DNA of 64,000 nt from positions 1-64,000 of the forward strand of contig NZ_SDIF01000032.1 of NCBI RefSeq assembly GCF_004122735.1, given 5' to 3'. Under the pieces are notes generated by a model. It did not search any database. It was not told where the DNA came from and was given only the letters and a program-made list of their open reading frames with translations. This document shows positions 10,401 to 17,634 of this stretch, piece by piece; the first letter of the stretch is position 1, and each line of letters begins with the position of its first letter. Source of the stretch: Streptomyces sioyaensis (GTDB lineage Bacteria; Actinomycetota; Actinomycetes; Streptomycetales; Streptomycetaceae). Both the position numbers and the translations under genes were made by a program.

Positions 10401-10501
10401 CCACGATCATCAGCGACCCGACCCTCGACCGGGTGGTCGCGCTCTCCCGGCCGGCGGCCACCGGGGACCGGCAGCCGCGTCCACCGCAACCGCACCGGTG
10501 A
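7427..10501 (+). CDS. Single-module NRPS (condensation-adenylation-carrier)
   Basis: The protein has 1024 residues. The ATG at 7427 is preceded by GGAGG with 6-bp spacing, which decides the start over an in-frame ATG at 7379. Residues 1-410 form a condensation-like domain with an H-x3-D active motif (C-H-A-V-T-D-A-R-G near 122). Residues about 425-905 are an adenylation domain with YTSGSTGRPKG near 566, NEYGPTEATIG, YRTGDL, a GRIDNQVKVRGHRVEP stretch and the catalytic lysine in TVSGKVDEKALP. Residues about 925-1000 are a carrier domain with MGGDSL, Ser near 962. No thioesterase is present. The A-domain pocket starts F-D-V-S-G-T; I make no substrate call. It stands alone, but its promoter carries the box shared with the polyketide/sugar genes, so it may serve that pathway. 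Confidence 0.92.
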   Translation: MRDSSDCQPYTRPLSAEEWLYVGMGGRNTIQHVIEGDGALDAEELRTAVAAASTACPGTRLRRQGRRWVDSGTAPLVHVLPGPFDGRLLDSPALRKPLSPSGPTCEVLLVPGDPATVVFRACHAVTDARGLLPWAVDVFRVLRGEQPLGAPARLNSDEFLARLDLPDGLPPIPQGVGKLAWPSPLGQLPRRGRGMLWRRRTVDGSHPAITAKVTTALAAEYGPQGRGQFFVPVDLRRHDATIRSTAWLSQALVLDVAPGDSWEETHRRMLTALAAKEELALRTEPRLLQAPLPVLRLMSAAVDRAAVRKGRFSALGFVTHLGDFGLQDFSAAGFRARTLYTLGGTGPGSPPSIEMTESAGHTEITLAWQDGPGVAERAEALLDHVEEALSPRAHRHWAGNDTARALPTDGSVVRLFREQVRRTPDRVALSGPEGTVTYAELSRRADAVAAELARRGAGRGSVVALLADRSVAGVAGLWGVLRAGACYLPVDAQHPDIRLAGLLADAGASYCLVERPHEKRDCIPDGCVPLVLDELMAAAADPERSGAAGDDTFEDVEVAPDDLAYLIYTSGSTGRPKGVQIEHRSLQHYVHWATREFGVDGETRLPLLTSPSFDVSGTSVFLPLLAGGEVILLRDEPHHLSLRRLLAESGANTLNLTPSHLDLIGQLDMRPVGFRTIIVIGEQLRVEVAARAQEMFGDGCRIVNEYGPTEATIGCTAYTFRPETDRHRAVVPIGMPADNTQVFLLDAQRRFVAPGEVGEMYLGGAQLARGYRGRPDLDQERFPRLADGTRVYRTGDLARALPSGGLEFIGRIDNQVKVRGHRVEPAEVAQCLERHPAADRVVVVARARSGRPGKSLFAYVLANAQLTPEELTAFAAERLPRYMVPAAIVLVPELPYTVSGKVDEKALPDPFTEEPGAGAPVRADAAAPVDPVEEAVAQVWARTLGVERCRLDGQADFHRMGGDSLSLLAMVAGVCREVLESGREEAFMAQLATIISDPTLDRVVALSRPAATGDRQPRPPQPHR

Positions 10502-10635
10502 CGGCACCTGGCTGATCCAGTGGCCGTACCGGCGGAACTCCGACGAAACCCCGGTCACGAGCGCCTCGTGGCCGACCTCGTTACGTGCATGTGGAACCTT
10601 TTCGCAGCGCGAGCCCTCATACACAAGGCGCGGGT

Positions 10636-10665
10636 GTGCGCATGTACGCATGTCTGCATGCGCAC
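10636..10665. terminator. Inverted repeat between NRPS and secreted-protein gene
   Basis: GTGCGCATG and CATGCGCAC form a perfect 9-bp stem around a 12-base loop. It sits 135 bp after the NRPS stop and 90 bp before the next start, so it may be a terminator or an operator. Confidence 0.4.
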
Positions 10666-10756
10666 TCACGCACCCCATGACTCATGCACGGCCTGAACGT
10701 GAAAAACGTCAACCGGTGCCGCCCAGGCGGCACTTGGGATCAGAAAGGTCTGCTGG

Positions 10757-12013
10757 ATGAAGATTCGCCGCACTCTGACGGCCGCCGCAGCGGCTGCCGT
10801 GTTAGCGCCCGCCACCGTACTGGCCGCGCCCACCGCCGCGTTCGCAACGGAGCCGGTGTCCGAGGCCGGTCCTCGCACGCCCGCCTCTCCCGACTTACCC
10901 GATGCCGCAACACCGGCGGGTGGTGGCGCCACCGGTGGAGGCCGGAACGCCAATGATTCCGATGGTGCGGGTCAGCCCTGCGCCTTCGAGTCCGACCAGT
11001 TGCACGTGACCGTCCGCGGGCTGCCGCACCAGCTGGCGGCGGGCGGCGCCTGGACGCCCTTCTCCATGACGCTCACCAACACCACCGGCAAGGCGCTGGG
11101 GGAGGTCCAGCCCTTCCTGCTCGTGTCCTCCGCCGAAGATGTCGACCGGCCGTACTGGGAGCTGGAGACCGAGTACCGCGACGCCAAGACGGGTCGGTGG
11201 AAGACCTTCCATGACGCGGCGCCCGAGGACCTGTTCGGCTTCATTGCCGTCGGTCCGCGCAGCGCCGTCACGCTCCAACTGCGCACCCGCGTGGTCAAGG
11301 ACGCGAAGCCCGGCGCCGGGTACGCGCTCGCCGCCGGCGACTACCGCAACCTCGACGGTTCCTGTGGTTCGGCCAAGGAAGCCTGGTACGACTTCACCAT
11401 CCTCCCCAGGGGCGCGAAGCCGACGCAGCCCGCGACCACCAAGCCGGGCAAGCCGGGTGGCACGGCCGAGCCCAGCCACAGCGCCGCGTCCGCCTCCCAG
11501 GCGGCCCCTGCCGCGGAAATCCCGACGTGCTACGACGTCAGCAACGGGCAGTACCACAACAACGCCTTGGTGGGCCGCTCGTTCGGCATACCCAAGTCGA
11601 TCCCTCTCGGCACTCAGTGGACGACCTACACCGCCACGCTCACCAACGCCTCGGCGAAGGAGCTGAAGTCGCTCGAACTCAGGGCCAAGCTGGGCAGTTA
11701 TGTCTACAACGAGGGCGAGCGCGACCTGAGCCCGTACGGCGATCTGCAGTACTGGGACACCTCGCAGCGCGCCTGGAAGACGCTGCGCCAGGCCGATGGA
11801 AAGGCCGGCGGCAGCGCCCCTGGCCCGAAGACGCTGAAGCCCCGCGAGTCCGTCCACGTGCAGCTGCGGTTCAGGGTGAGCAAAGACCTGCCCCTGGACC
11901 AGACGTACGACGCGTTCACCGGCCTCACCGGCACCTTCGTCGACCGCTACCGCGACACGGACTGCACGTCCCACGGCGACGCCGACGGCGGTTTCTACCC
12001 CCGCAAGGGCTGA
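10757..12013 (+). CDS. Secreted protein with two related beta-rich domains
   Basis: The protein has 418 residues. The N-terminus (M-K-I-R-R, then an Ala-rich hydrophobic stretch ending A-A-F-A-T) is a clear Sec signal peptide with cleavage near residue 32. Two homologous halves follow, each opening with a Cys (C-A-F near 75; C-Y-D near 256) and containing T-L-T-N-x(2)-x-K, W-K-T and a V-x-L-Q-L-R strand. The halves are joined by a Pro/Thr/Ser linker (A-K-P-T-Q-P-A-T-T-K-P) near 220-250. The pattern fits tandem Ig-like domains, each with a Cys pair. No sortase signal or enzyme motif is seen. Start codon 10757 has a weak AAAGG upstream. Function unknown; an extracellular or envelope role is inferred. 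A strong hairpin follows directly. Confidence 0.8.
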   Translation: MKIRRTLTAAAAAAVLAPATVLAAPTAAFATEPVSEAGPRTPASPDLPDAATPAGGGATGGGRNANDSDGAGQPCAFESDQLHVTVRGLPHQLAAGGAWTPFSMTLTNTTGKALGEVQPFLLVSSAEDVDRPYWELETEYRDAKTGRWKTFHDAAPEDLFGFIAVGPRSAVTLQLRTRVVKDAKPGAGYALAAGDYRNLDGSCGSAKEAWYDFTILPRGAKPTQPATTKPGKPGGTAEPSHSAASASQAAPAAEIPTCYDVSNGQYHNNALVGRSFGIPKSIPLGTQWTTYTATLTNASAKELKSLELRAKLGSYVYNEGERDLSPYGDLQYWDTSQRAWKTLRQADGKAGGSAPGPKTLKPRESVHVQLRFRVSKDLPLDQTYDAFTGLTGTFVDRYRDTDCTSHGDADGGFYPRKG

Positions 12014-12025
12014 AACCTGCGGGGA

Positions 12026-12060
12026 GGGCTGCCGCCGTCGCGGCCCGACAGCGGCAGCCC
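12026..12060 (+). terminator. Hairpin after the secreted-protein gene
   Basis: GGGCTGCCGC and GCGGCAGCCC form a perfect 10-bp stem with a 15-base loop, starting 13 bp after the stop codon. This is a typical GC-rich Streptomyces terminator without a long U-tract. Confidence 0.75.
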
Positions 12061-12084
12061 AAGACGGCCCACAGCCGGAAACGA

Positions 12085-12133
12085 GCGTCAATTACAAGTT
12101 GACGCTGAGCGCTCGTCAACTTACGATTGACGC
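12085..12133 (+). promoter_or_regulatory. Leaderless promoter overlapped by two inverted-repeat operators
   Basis: Two similar inverted repeats are present: GCGTCAA-N7-TTGACGC (12085-12105) and CGTCAA-N7-TTGACG (12114-12132). The right arm of the first provides a -35 hexamer TTGACG (12099-12104). After a 17-bp spacer comes TACGAT (12122-12127), a good -10. The transcript would begin at about 12134, the A of the next ATG, so the mRNA is predicted to be leaderless. The operators cover both promoter elements, which suggests repression, probably by the HTH protein encoded just downstream. Confidence 0.75.
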
Positions 12134-12835
12134 ATGAGTCCACTCGACATCAATCTCGCCGACCTGATCGCCCGTCTCGATGAGGAACTTCCCGACGCCA
12201 ACGAACTGGCCCGCATCAGTGAGGCGCGACTTCGTGCCCAGACGCTGTCCGACCTCGGTGACCAGCTCATCGACCACTACGTCAGCAAGGCCAAGCAGAC
12301 CGGCGCGTCGTGGACCGAGATCGGCGACGCCATCGGGGTGTCCAAACAGGCCGCCCAGCAACGCCACACGCCCGCGGCCTTCGAGCGGTTCACCCATCTG
12401 AACCGGCACAGCATCGTGCTGGCGCAGGAGGCCGCCCGCACGCACAAGCACGACTCCATCGGCACCGAACACCTCCTGCTCGGCCTGCTCGGCGAGCCGC
12501 GGGGCCTGGCGTATGAGGTGCTGGTGGCGAAAACCGGGTCGGAGCAGCGCATCCGCGACGCGATCGAGGAAGCGCTGCCGCCGGCCGGGGAGAAGGCGCT
12601 GCGGGGTCACATCGCGTTCCGGCCGGAGAGCAAGGAGGTCATCGAGCAGGCACGCCGCGCGTCGGACGACCTCGGTCACGACTGGGTCGGCACGGAACAC
12701 ATGCTGCTGGGCCTGATCCGCGCCGAGGAGAGCCCGGCCGCGCAGATCCTGCGCAACCTCGGCTTCACGTCGGACGAGCTGCACGAGACGGTCAAGACCG
12801 AGATCGCCAAACGGCCCGCCGTGGGCGGCGAGTGA
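12134..12835 (+). CDS. HTH protein with Clp N-terminal repeats, likely autoregulator
   Basis: The protein has 233 residues. Residues about 35-75 contain a helix-turn-helix-like stretch (G-A-S-W-T-E-I-G-D-A-I-G-V-S-K-Q-A-A-Q-Q-R). Two Clp-N motifs follow: H-D-S-I-G-T-E-H-L-L-L-G-L-L near 110 and H-D-W-V-G-T-E-H-M-L-L-G-L-I near 180, as in the N-domains of ClpC/ClpA that bind adaptors or substrates. No AAA+ domain is present. There is no ribosome binding site because the promoter puts the transcript start at the ATG. The DNA-binding segment plus the paired operators over its own promoter suggest autorepression, and the Clp-N part might sense damaged proteins or Clp adaptors. That sensing role is inference. 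Confidence 0.85.
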   Translation: MSPLDINLADLIARLDEELPDANELARISEARLRAQTLSDLGDQLIDHYVSKAKQTGASWTEIGDAIGVSKQAAQQRHTPAAFERFTHLNRHSIVLAQEAARTHKHDSIGTEHLLLGLLGEPRGLAYEVLVAKTGSEQRIRDAIEEALPPAGEKALRGHIAFRPESKEVIEQARRASDDLGHDWVGTEHMLLGLIRAEESPAAQILRNLGFTSDELHETVKTEIAKRPAVGGE

Positions 12836-12869
12836 GAGGCAGCCGATACGTCGACTCGTGTCGAAACCG

Positions 12870-13493
12870 TCAGTAAGTCCTCTGACCGGCACCGGGATCG
12901 GCATCGACATCACGCAGGAGCAACCGGTTCGACGTCTCGTCGCAGCGGGACCGCACCACGCCCCTGTCCGCCAGCAGGGCGTAGACGGCGGCCGCGGATT
13001 CCGCGACCGACATGCGGTGCGTGGCCAGGCGCAGATCGGGGTGGGCCGGGGGCTCGTACGCCGCGTCCCCGGCCGTCGCGCCGTCGGCGGGCCCGGTCGC
13101 TTCCCGGGCGGACCGACGCTCCGCGCAGACCGACTGCGGTGCGTCCAAGTGGACTTCCACGTACGGGGTTCCGGAGGCCTCATGGCGCCGGCGCACGGCG
13201 TCGCGGCTGGCCGCGCCGGGGGCGGTGGCGGACACCAGAGTGAGGAAGCCGTTGCGGGCCAGGACTTCGGCGGCGAGGCCGGTGCGCTCCGCATACCGGC
13301 CCGGGTCGTCCCGGGCGGGTCCGGTGGGCAGCGTCGCGTGCCGGGCGTCGCCGTCGAGGAGTTCCACCCGGTGGCGCCGGGCGCGCAGGGTGCCGGCGAG
13401 GGCCCGCGCGACGGCGGTCTTGCCGGAGCCCGGCAGGCCGGTGAACCAGACCGTGGCGCCGGCGCATCCGCACCTGAGGCCGTCGTCGTCCAT
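12870..13493 (-). CDS. APS-kinase-like P-loop kinase
   Basis: The protein has 207 residues. A Walker A motif G-L-P-G-S-G-K-T lies near residue 19, followed by L-L-D-G-D-A-R and an S-A-T-A-P-G-A-A-S-R-D-A-V-R-R-R segment that align with adenylylsulfate kinases (CysC), which make PAPS from APS. The lid region normally reading R-D-x-K-G-L-Y...F-T-G is shortened here before A-Y-E-P-P-A-H-P-D-L, so substrate specificity is uncertain. The ATG at 13493 sits one base after the TGA of the upstream sulfotransferase gene (TGA-T-ATG), so the two are translationally coupled. The simplest reading is a kinase that supplies PAPS to that sulfotransferase. The longer in-frame start at 13559 overlaps the sulfotransferase and is not preferred. 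Confidence 0.8.
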   Translation of the reverse strand: MDDDGLRCGCAGATVWFTGLPGSGKTAVARALAGTLRARRHRVELLDGDARHATLPTGPARDDPGRYAERTGLAAEVLARNGFLTLVSATAPGAASRDAVRRRHEASGTPYVEVHLDAPQSVCAERRSAREATGPADGATAGDAAYEPPAHPDLRLATHRMSVAESAAAVYALLADRGVVRSRCDETSNRLLLRDVDADPGAGQRTY

Positions 13494-13494
13494 A

Positions 13495-14784
13495 TCAGCG
13501 CTTCTCCTGCGGTACGTCGAAGCGGTCGTAGTAGAAGGCGAAGCGTTCTCTGAGTTCACCGACGTTCAGGGCGAAGTCCTCGGCGGCGTAGCGGTGCCGG
13601 CCGCTGCGGTGATTCTCGGCCGTGGCGTACTCGCGCATCGCCTTCTCGGTGACGTCGTCCAGTTCGCGGCCGGCCGCCTCGTACACCCGGCTCACTTCGC
13701 GGATCGGGTCCTCGACGAGCGGGCGGAAGAGCACATCCACGACCTGGTGCTCGTGGCCGGCGCGGTCGCGCAGCGCGGCGCGCAGCGACCGCTCGATGAC
13801 GTCGGCGGCGAACTTCCCGATCAGATGCGGATTCGGGTGGTCGAAGTAGACCCTGGCGCCGTAGGCGACCATGTTGCTGTAGGAGATCACCGAGGTCACC
13901 GGGTCCCGGTGGGTCTGCACCACCGTGGCGTCCCCGAAGGCCCCGAACAGCGGCACCAGCATTTCGGCGTGGCCGGGGGACTTCAGAACCCAGCGGTCAC
14001 CGGCCGGGCGGCTCCACTGGAGGAACTGCAGCATGCGCTTGAAGTAGCGGTAGCCCTCGGTGTGGTCGGTGGTCGTGTACCACTGGGCGTACGCGGGGAC
14101 CAGCCCGATGTCCTCGTACATGGGTGAGCAATGGCTCAACGACAGCAGGAGGTTGTCCTCTTCGGCCTCGTCGTGCACCAGCTCGTGCATCGAGACCTGT
14201 TCGGGCAGGATCCGATTGGTCATCCCGACCTCGACCCGGCTGGCCTTGATCCGGGGGTCGGGGTCCTTGCGGGGCGCGGTGAGATCACCGGTGGGCAGGG
14301 GATGCGTCGATTCCCACAGCGGAAGGGAACGGGAGCGCTGGTCCCGGGCGATGAGCCGCTGCAGAAAGGTCGTGCCGGTGCGCGGTGCGCCGGTGATGAA
14401 GAGCGGTTCGGGTACCGGGGCGTCGAAGATCTCCGGGCGCCGGCCGGCCAGTTCCGCCAGTCGGAGCCGGGTCGACAGGTTCTTGACCAGCTGACTGTGG
14501 AGCATGAAGCGGCCGTTCGCGCTCAGCTGGACTTCGTTGGTGAGCGAGTGGCACAGCAGGGCCAGCGGCTCCTCGAAGGCGCTGCCCGCGGCGGCGGCCG
14601 GCACCTTGGCCCTGAGGGCCGCCTTGCGCTTGAGCGCTTCGGGTTCCAGCGGCCACAGCCGCGGCGCCAGCGGGCCGAGCAGCCCGTTGATCACCCGGAG
14701 CGGCCACGGCAGGCGCGGGTGTGCCAGGAACATGCCACGTGACGTGAGCTCTTGACGTTGCGGAAGCGGCACGTGGGTCAGCAT
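13495..14784 (-). CDS. PAPS-dependent sulfotransferase family protein
   Basis: The protein has 429 residues. The PAPS 5'-phosphosulfate loop is F-I-T-G-A-P-R-T-G-T-T-F-L near residue 130, and the 3'-phosphate motif is T-H-R-D-P-V-T-S-V-I-S-Y-S near 265. W-V-L-K-S-P-G-H and S-L-P-L-W-E-S are typical of bacterial Sulfotransfer_3 proteins. The start at 14784 is chosen because GGAG lies 6 bp upstream; an ATG 15 codons earlier has no such site. It heads a two-gene transcript with the APS-kinase-like gene. A partial cluster-type box lies about 80 bp upstream. Sulfation of a hydroxyl on a secondary metabolite or lipid is inferred; the acceptor is unknown. Confidence 0.88.
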   Translation of the reverse strand: MLTHVPLPQRQELTSRGMFLAHPRLPWPLRVINGLLGPLAPRLWPLEPEALKRKAALRAKVPAAAAGSAFEEPLALLCHSLTNEVQLSANGRFMLHSQLVKNLSTRLRLAELAGRRPEIFDAPVPEPLFITGAPRTGTTFLQRLIARDQRSRSLPLWESTHPLPTGDLTAPRKDPDPRIKASRVEVGMTNRILPEQVSMHELVHDEAEEDNLLLSLSHCSPMYEDIGLVPAYAQWYTTTDHTEGYRYFKRMLQFLQWSRPAGDRWVLKSPGHAEMLVPLFGAFGDATVVQTHRDPVTSVISYSNMVAYGARVYFDHPNPHLIGKFAADVIERSLRAALRDRAGHEHQVVDVLFRPLVEDPIREVSRVYEAAGRELDDVTEKAMREYATAENHRSGRHRYAAEDFALNVGELRERFAFYYDRFDVPQEKR

Positions 14785-14865
14785 CAACTTCTCCCATGGC
14801 GGTGAACCGATCGCCGGTATTCTGGTCACGCGCTGTGCATACCCGGCAAGGTTGTTCAGGAATAA

Positions 14866-14881
14866 CTAGGAATTCTTCTGG
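14866..14881 (-). promoter_or_regulatory. Weak cluster-type box before the sulfotransferase gene
   Basis: CTAGGAATTCTTCTGG on the + strand matches 11 of 16 positions of the PimM-type consensus and is partly palindromic around GAATTC. It is 82 bp upstream of the sulfotransferase start. No good -10 hexamer is seen at the 12-bp spacing found at the stronger sites, so this is tentative. Confidence 0.35.
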
Positions 14882-15050
14882 GCTTCTGGAATTCGCCGCA
14901 CGAAGAAGTCCGGGAACCAGTCGGACCTCCCGGAAAGGCCAGGGAAAAGGGCGGGACAGCACAGCACCCGGGAGGCCGGTCACGAGCCGTTCGGCTGCGT
15001 GATCGCCCACCCGGGTGCGGAAGCTTTTCTCGGATTTCCCGCGGCTCTTG

Positions 15051-15782
15051 TCAGGCCGTCCCGTCGTCCTTCATGTCCGCGGAGGCCCGTGATCTGGCCG
15101 GCCGCCTCCCCCGCCCGGGAAAGAGCAGCTGGAACACCCCGGTCTTGTGCAGGATGATGTGCGTGATCACCTGAAGCACGAGGTAGGTCACGAAATACAG
15201 CGCACCGTCGAGCGCCGGCACCGAATCGACGGACAGGGTGTACGCCATGATCACGCGAAGCGCCGCGTCGACGAGCAGCCCGCATCCCCACAGCACGGTC
15301 AGGCCGCGCCAGATCCGGCGGAATTGCGGATCGGTGCGCCACAGCCCTTCCAGGGTCTCCGACTTGCCCGGGAGCAGCGTCTTCAGTGCCCGGTAGGTGA
15401 ACGGGCGGGAGGTGAACAGCGACCCGAGGATCCACAGGGCGATCAGCCCGGTGAACCAGCCCCCTCGGGCCAGGGCCAGGCGGGGGCTGCCGGAGATGAG
15501 GGAGCCGAGCCCGGCGAGCACGAGGATGGCGATGACGAAGAGGCCGACGCTGTCGACCCTGCGCTGTTTGACGATGGAGTATCCGGTACTGATCGCCGGC
15601 GCGGCGGCGCTGATCAGCAGCGCCATCAGTTCGCTGAAGCCCGCGCTGCGCAGCACGTAGTAGAGCCCCACGGGAAGGACGACATCACAGAGCAGGGTCA
15701 CCGCGAACTGCCGGCGGGCTGCGGTCTGCTCACGTTGATTGCTGTCTTGTGTCAACTCGGTCTCGTCACGCAGTGCAGCCAT
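15051..15782 (-). CDS. VC0807-like integral membrane protein
   Basis: The protein has 243 residues. An N-terminal cytosolic segment rich in Glu, Gln and Arg precedes about five or six membrane helices (F-A-V-T-L-L-C-D-V-V-L-P, the L-M-A-L-L-I-S-A-A-A-P-A-I-S region, V-G-L-F-V-I-A-I-L-V-L, W-F-T-G-L-I-A-L-W-I-L-G, and a C-terminal pair ending in I-I-L-H-K-T-G-V). The arrangement and the P-x-G-Y-x(2)-R-S-A-G start resemble the VC0807 family, of unknown role. The start at 15782 follows GAGGAG by 6-8 bp. It is monocistronic and points away from the deoxysugar genes. Family assignment is from pattern memory only. Confidence 0.7.
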   Translation of the reverse strand: MAALRDETELTQDSNQREQTAARRQFAVTLLCDVVLPVGLYYVLRSAGFSELMALLISAAAPAISTGYSIVKQRRVDSVGLFVIAILVLAGLGSLISGSPRLALARGGWFTGLIALWILGSLFTSRPFTYRALKTLLPGKSETLEGLWRTDPQFRRIWRGLTVLWGCGLLVDAALRVIMAYTLSVDSVPALDGALYFVTYLVLQVITHIILHKTGVFQLLFPGRGRRPARSRASADMKDDGTA

Positions 15783-16196
15783 CGCTGCTCCTCGACTCGT
15801 CTGTTGCTGCCCGTCCGTGCGGGATCGGACCACTCTCCGAAGTCTGCGCCACCAGAGCTCGATCGACCCTTGACACCCACGGAGTTGCATAGCTAAGCAA
15901 AAACTAGCACACGCAAGCAGACGGGGCGACCCGGCGCGGTGGTGGTGCGGTGGTGGTGCGGTGGTCCGGCCGGGGCTCCCGGGGGCGCAGAGCTTGCCAC
16001 CGGCTCCTCAGGAAGGTGGCTCCGGCGTGCGGGTTCTGGAGCATTTTCCAGAATGGGCGCCGGAATCACGAGGACCCGGGACTTCGGCATTAGGGTCACC
16101 GGCAGTTACCTGGCGGGGCTCGCCGCGCCTGGCGTGGGCTCACGGCGCCGGTTCCGATCCGGTCCAGCCGATGGTGGAACGCGACCTGGAGAATCC
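15783..16196. other. Divergent intergenic region with palindrome and weak box
   Basis: This 414-bp stretch has no convincing gene. It holds an 11-bp tandem repeat GGTGGTGGTGC (15939-15960), a perfect 7-bp inverted repeat TTCTGGA-N6-TCCAGAA (16034-16053) that looks like an operator, and TTAGGGTCACCGGCAG (16090-16105), a weak 10/16 match to the cluster box. The box is preceded by CGGCA as in the better copy near 17471. It lies between the membrane-protein gene and the C-methyltransferase gene. Confidence 0.5.
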
Positions 16197-17429
16197 ATGA
16201 TCATCGAAGACTGCCGTATCTGCGGCAACCGCAACCTGCTGCCGGTCCTCGACCTGGGCCCGCAGGCTCTCACCGGCGTCTTTCCCCGCACCCGGGACGA
16301 GGCCGTCCCGACGGTCCCGCTCGAACTGATCAAGTGCTCGCCGGACGGCTGCGGCCTCGTCCAGCTCCGCCACACCGCCGACTTCGGGCTGATGTACAAC
16401 GAGAACTACGGCTACCGCTCCGGGATACGCCCGTTCATGGTCCAGCATCTCCACGGCAAGGTCGCGGCGATCACCGACCTGGTCGACCTCGGCCCCGACG
16501 ATCTGGTCCTGGACATCGGCAGCAATGACTCGACACTGCTGCGCGGCTACCCCACGCCCGGCCCGAAGCTGGTCGGCATCGACCCGACCGGGCCGAAGTT
16601 CCGCGAGTACTACCCGGCGGACGCCGAGCTGATCCCCGACTTCTTCTCCCGCGACCTGTTCACCGAACGCTTCGGCTCGCGCCGCGCCAAGGTGGTCACC
16701 TCCATCGCGATGTTCTACGACCTGCCGCGGCCGATGGCGTTCATGCAGGACGTGTACGACGTCCTCGACGACGACGGCATCTGGGTGATGGAGCAGAGCT
16801 ACCTGCCGGCGATGATCGAGGGCACCGCCTACGACGTGGTGTGCCATGAGCATCTGGAGTACTACGCGCTGCGGCAGATCGAGTGGATGGCCGAGCGCGT
16901 CGGGTTCACCGTCCTCAAGGCCGAACTCACCGAGGTCTACGGCGGCAGCCTCTGTGTGACCCTCGCCAAGCGGCCCGGCCACTACCCCGTGGACGAGGCG
17001 GGGCTGGCCGCCGTCCGCGCCCGGGAAACCGCCCTCGGACTGGACACCATGGCCCCGTTCGAGGCGTTCGCGAAGCGCGTCCACGGCTACCGAGACCGTC
17101 TTCGTGACTTCCTCGACGAGTCGCGCAAGGCGGGCAAGGTGACCCTCGGGTACGGCGCTTCGACCAAGGGCAATGTCATCCTGCAGTTCTGCGGGCTCAC
17201 CGAGGACGATCTGCCGTGCATCGGCGAGCCCAACGCCGACAAGTCCGGCTGCTTCACGCCCGGCACGGGCATCCCGATCGTGTCCGAGGAGGAGGCCAAG
17301 TCCCGGCGCCCCGACCAGCTGCTGGTGCTCCCCTGGATCTACCGGGAGGGCTTCATCGAGCGGGAGAGCGCCTTCCTGGCCGGCGGCGGCAAGCTGGTCT
17401 TCCCGCTGCCCGAGCTCTCCGTCGTCTGA
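16197..17429 (+). CDS. NDP-hexose C-methyltransferase (TylCIII/EvaC type)
   Basis: The protein has 410 residues, the usual length for this family. The N-terminus has a zinc-binding set (C-R-I-C-G-N at 6-9, and the later C-S-P-D-G-C), the SAM loop is V-L-D-I-G-S-N-D-S near 103, and the catalytic region C-H-E-H-L-E-Y-Y lies near 220. The C-terminal half has the G-Y-G-A-S-T-K-G-N motif of Methyltransf_14. Known relatives methylate C-3 of NDP-3,4-diketo- or 4-keto-2,6-dideoxyhexoses to give branched sugars such as mycarose or nogalose precursors. The start has GGAG 6 bp upstream. It begins a sugar-gene stretch with the epimerase and ketoreductase downstream. The expected partner 2,3-dehydratase is not in the window. 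Confidence 0.92.
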   Translation: MIIEDCRICGNRNLLPVLDLGPQALTGVFPRTRDEAVPTVPLELIKCSPDGCGLVQLRHTADFGLMYNENYGYRSGIRPFMVQHLHGKVAAITDLVDLGPDDLVLDIGSNDSTLLRGYPTPGPKLVGIDPTGPKFREYYPADAELIPDFFSRDLFTERFGSRRAKVVTSIAMFYDLPRPMAFMQDVYDVLDDDGIWVMEQSYLPAMIEGTAYDVVCHEHLEYYALRQIEWMAERVGFTVLKAELTEVYGGSLCVTLAKRPGHYPVDEAGLAAVRARETALGLDTMAPFEAFAKRVHGYRDRLRDFLDESRKAGKVTLGYGASTKGNVILQFCGLTEDDLPCIGEPNADKSGCFTPGTGIPIVSEEEAKSRRPDQLLVLPWIYREGFIERESAFLAGGGKLVFPLPELSVV

Positions 17430-17470
17430 CCCTGCCGCTGCCGCCCGGCAGGGACCGTCCGGACCCGGCA

Positions 17471-17504
17471 TTAGGGAATCTTCCACATGGGTCCCGCCCA
17501 TACT
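17471..17504 (+). promoter_or_regulatory. Promoter duplicated from the PKS promoter
   Basis: TTAGGGAATCTTCCAC (17471-17486) is followed after 12 bp by CATACT (17499-17504). The minus-strand PKS promoter (54817 to 54784) has the same layout: CTAGGGAATGTCCCAC, 12 bp, CATACT. Flanking bases are shared too (GCCCATACTG). It lies 131 bp before the short ORF at 17635 and 230 bp before the epimerase. Confidence 0.7.
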
Positions 17505-17634
17505 GAGGCAGCCACAGCCGGGTCCGGCCCGTCCCTCCGGCCGGACCCCACGGACCGTGCGCGGTGCGGCGCCGAGCCGCACCTGCCTGCACACGGCACA
17601 AACCTGTTTCCGAACGTGGTGGGAGCGCGAAAAC

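Noticed and set aside
7697..10678. 993-residue minus-strand ORF opposite the NRPS gene
   Set aside because: The + strand has all C-A-T motifs; the antisense frame has none and shows shadow-type composition.
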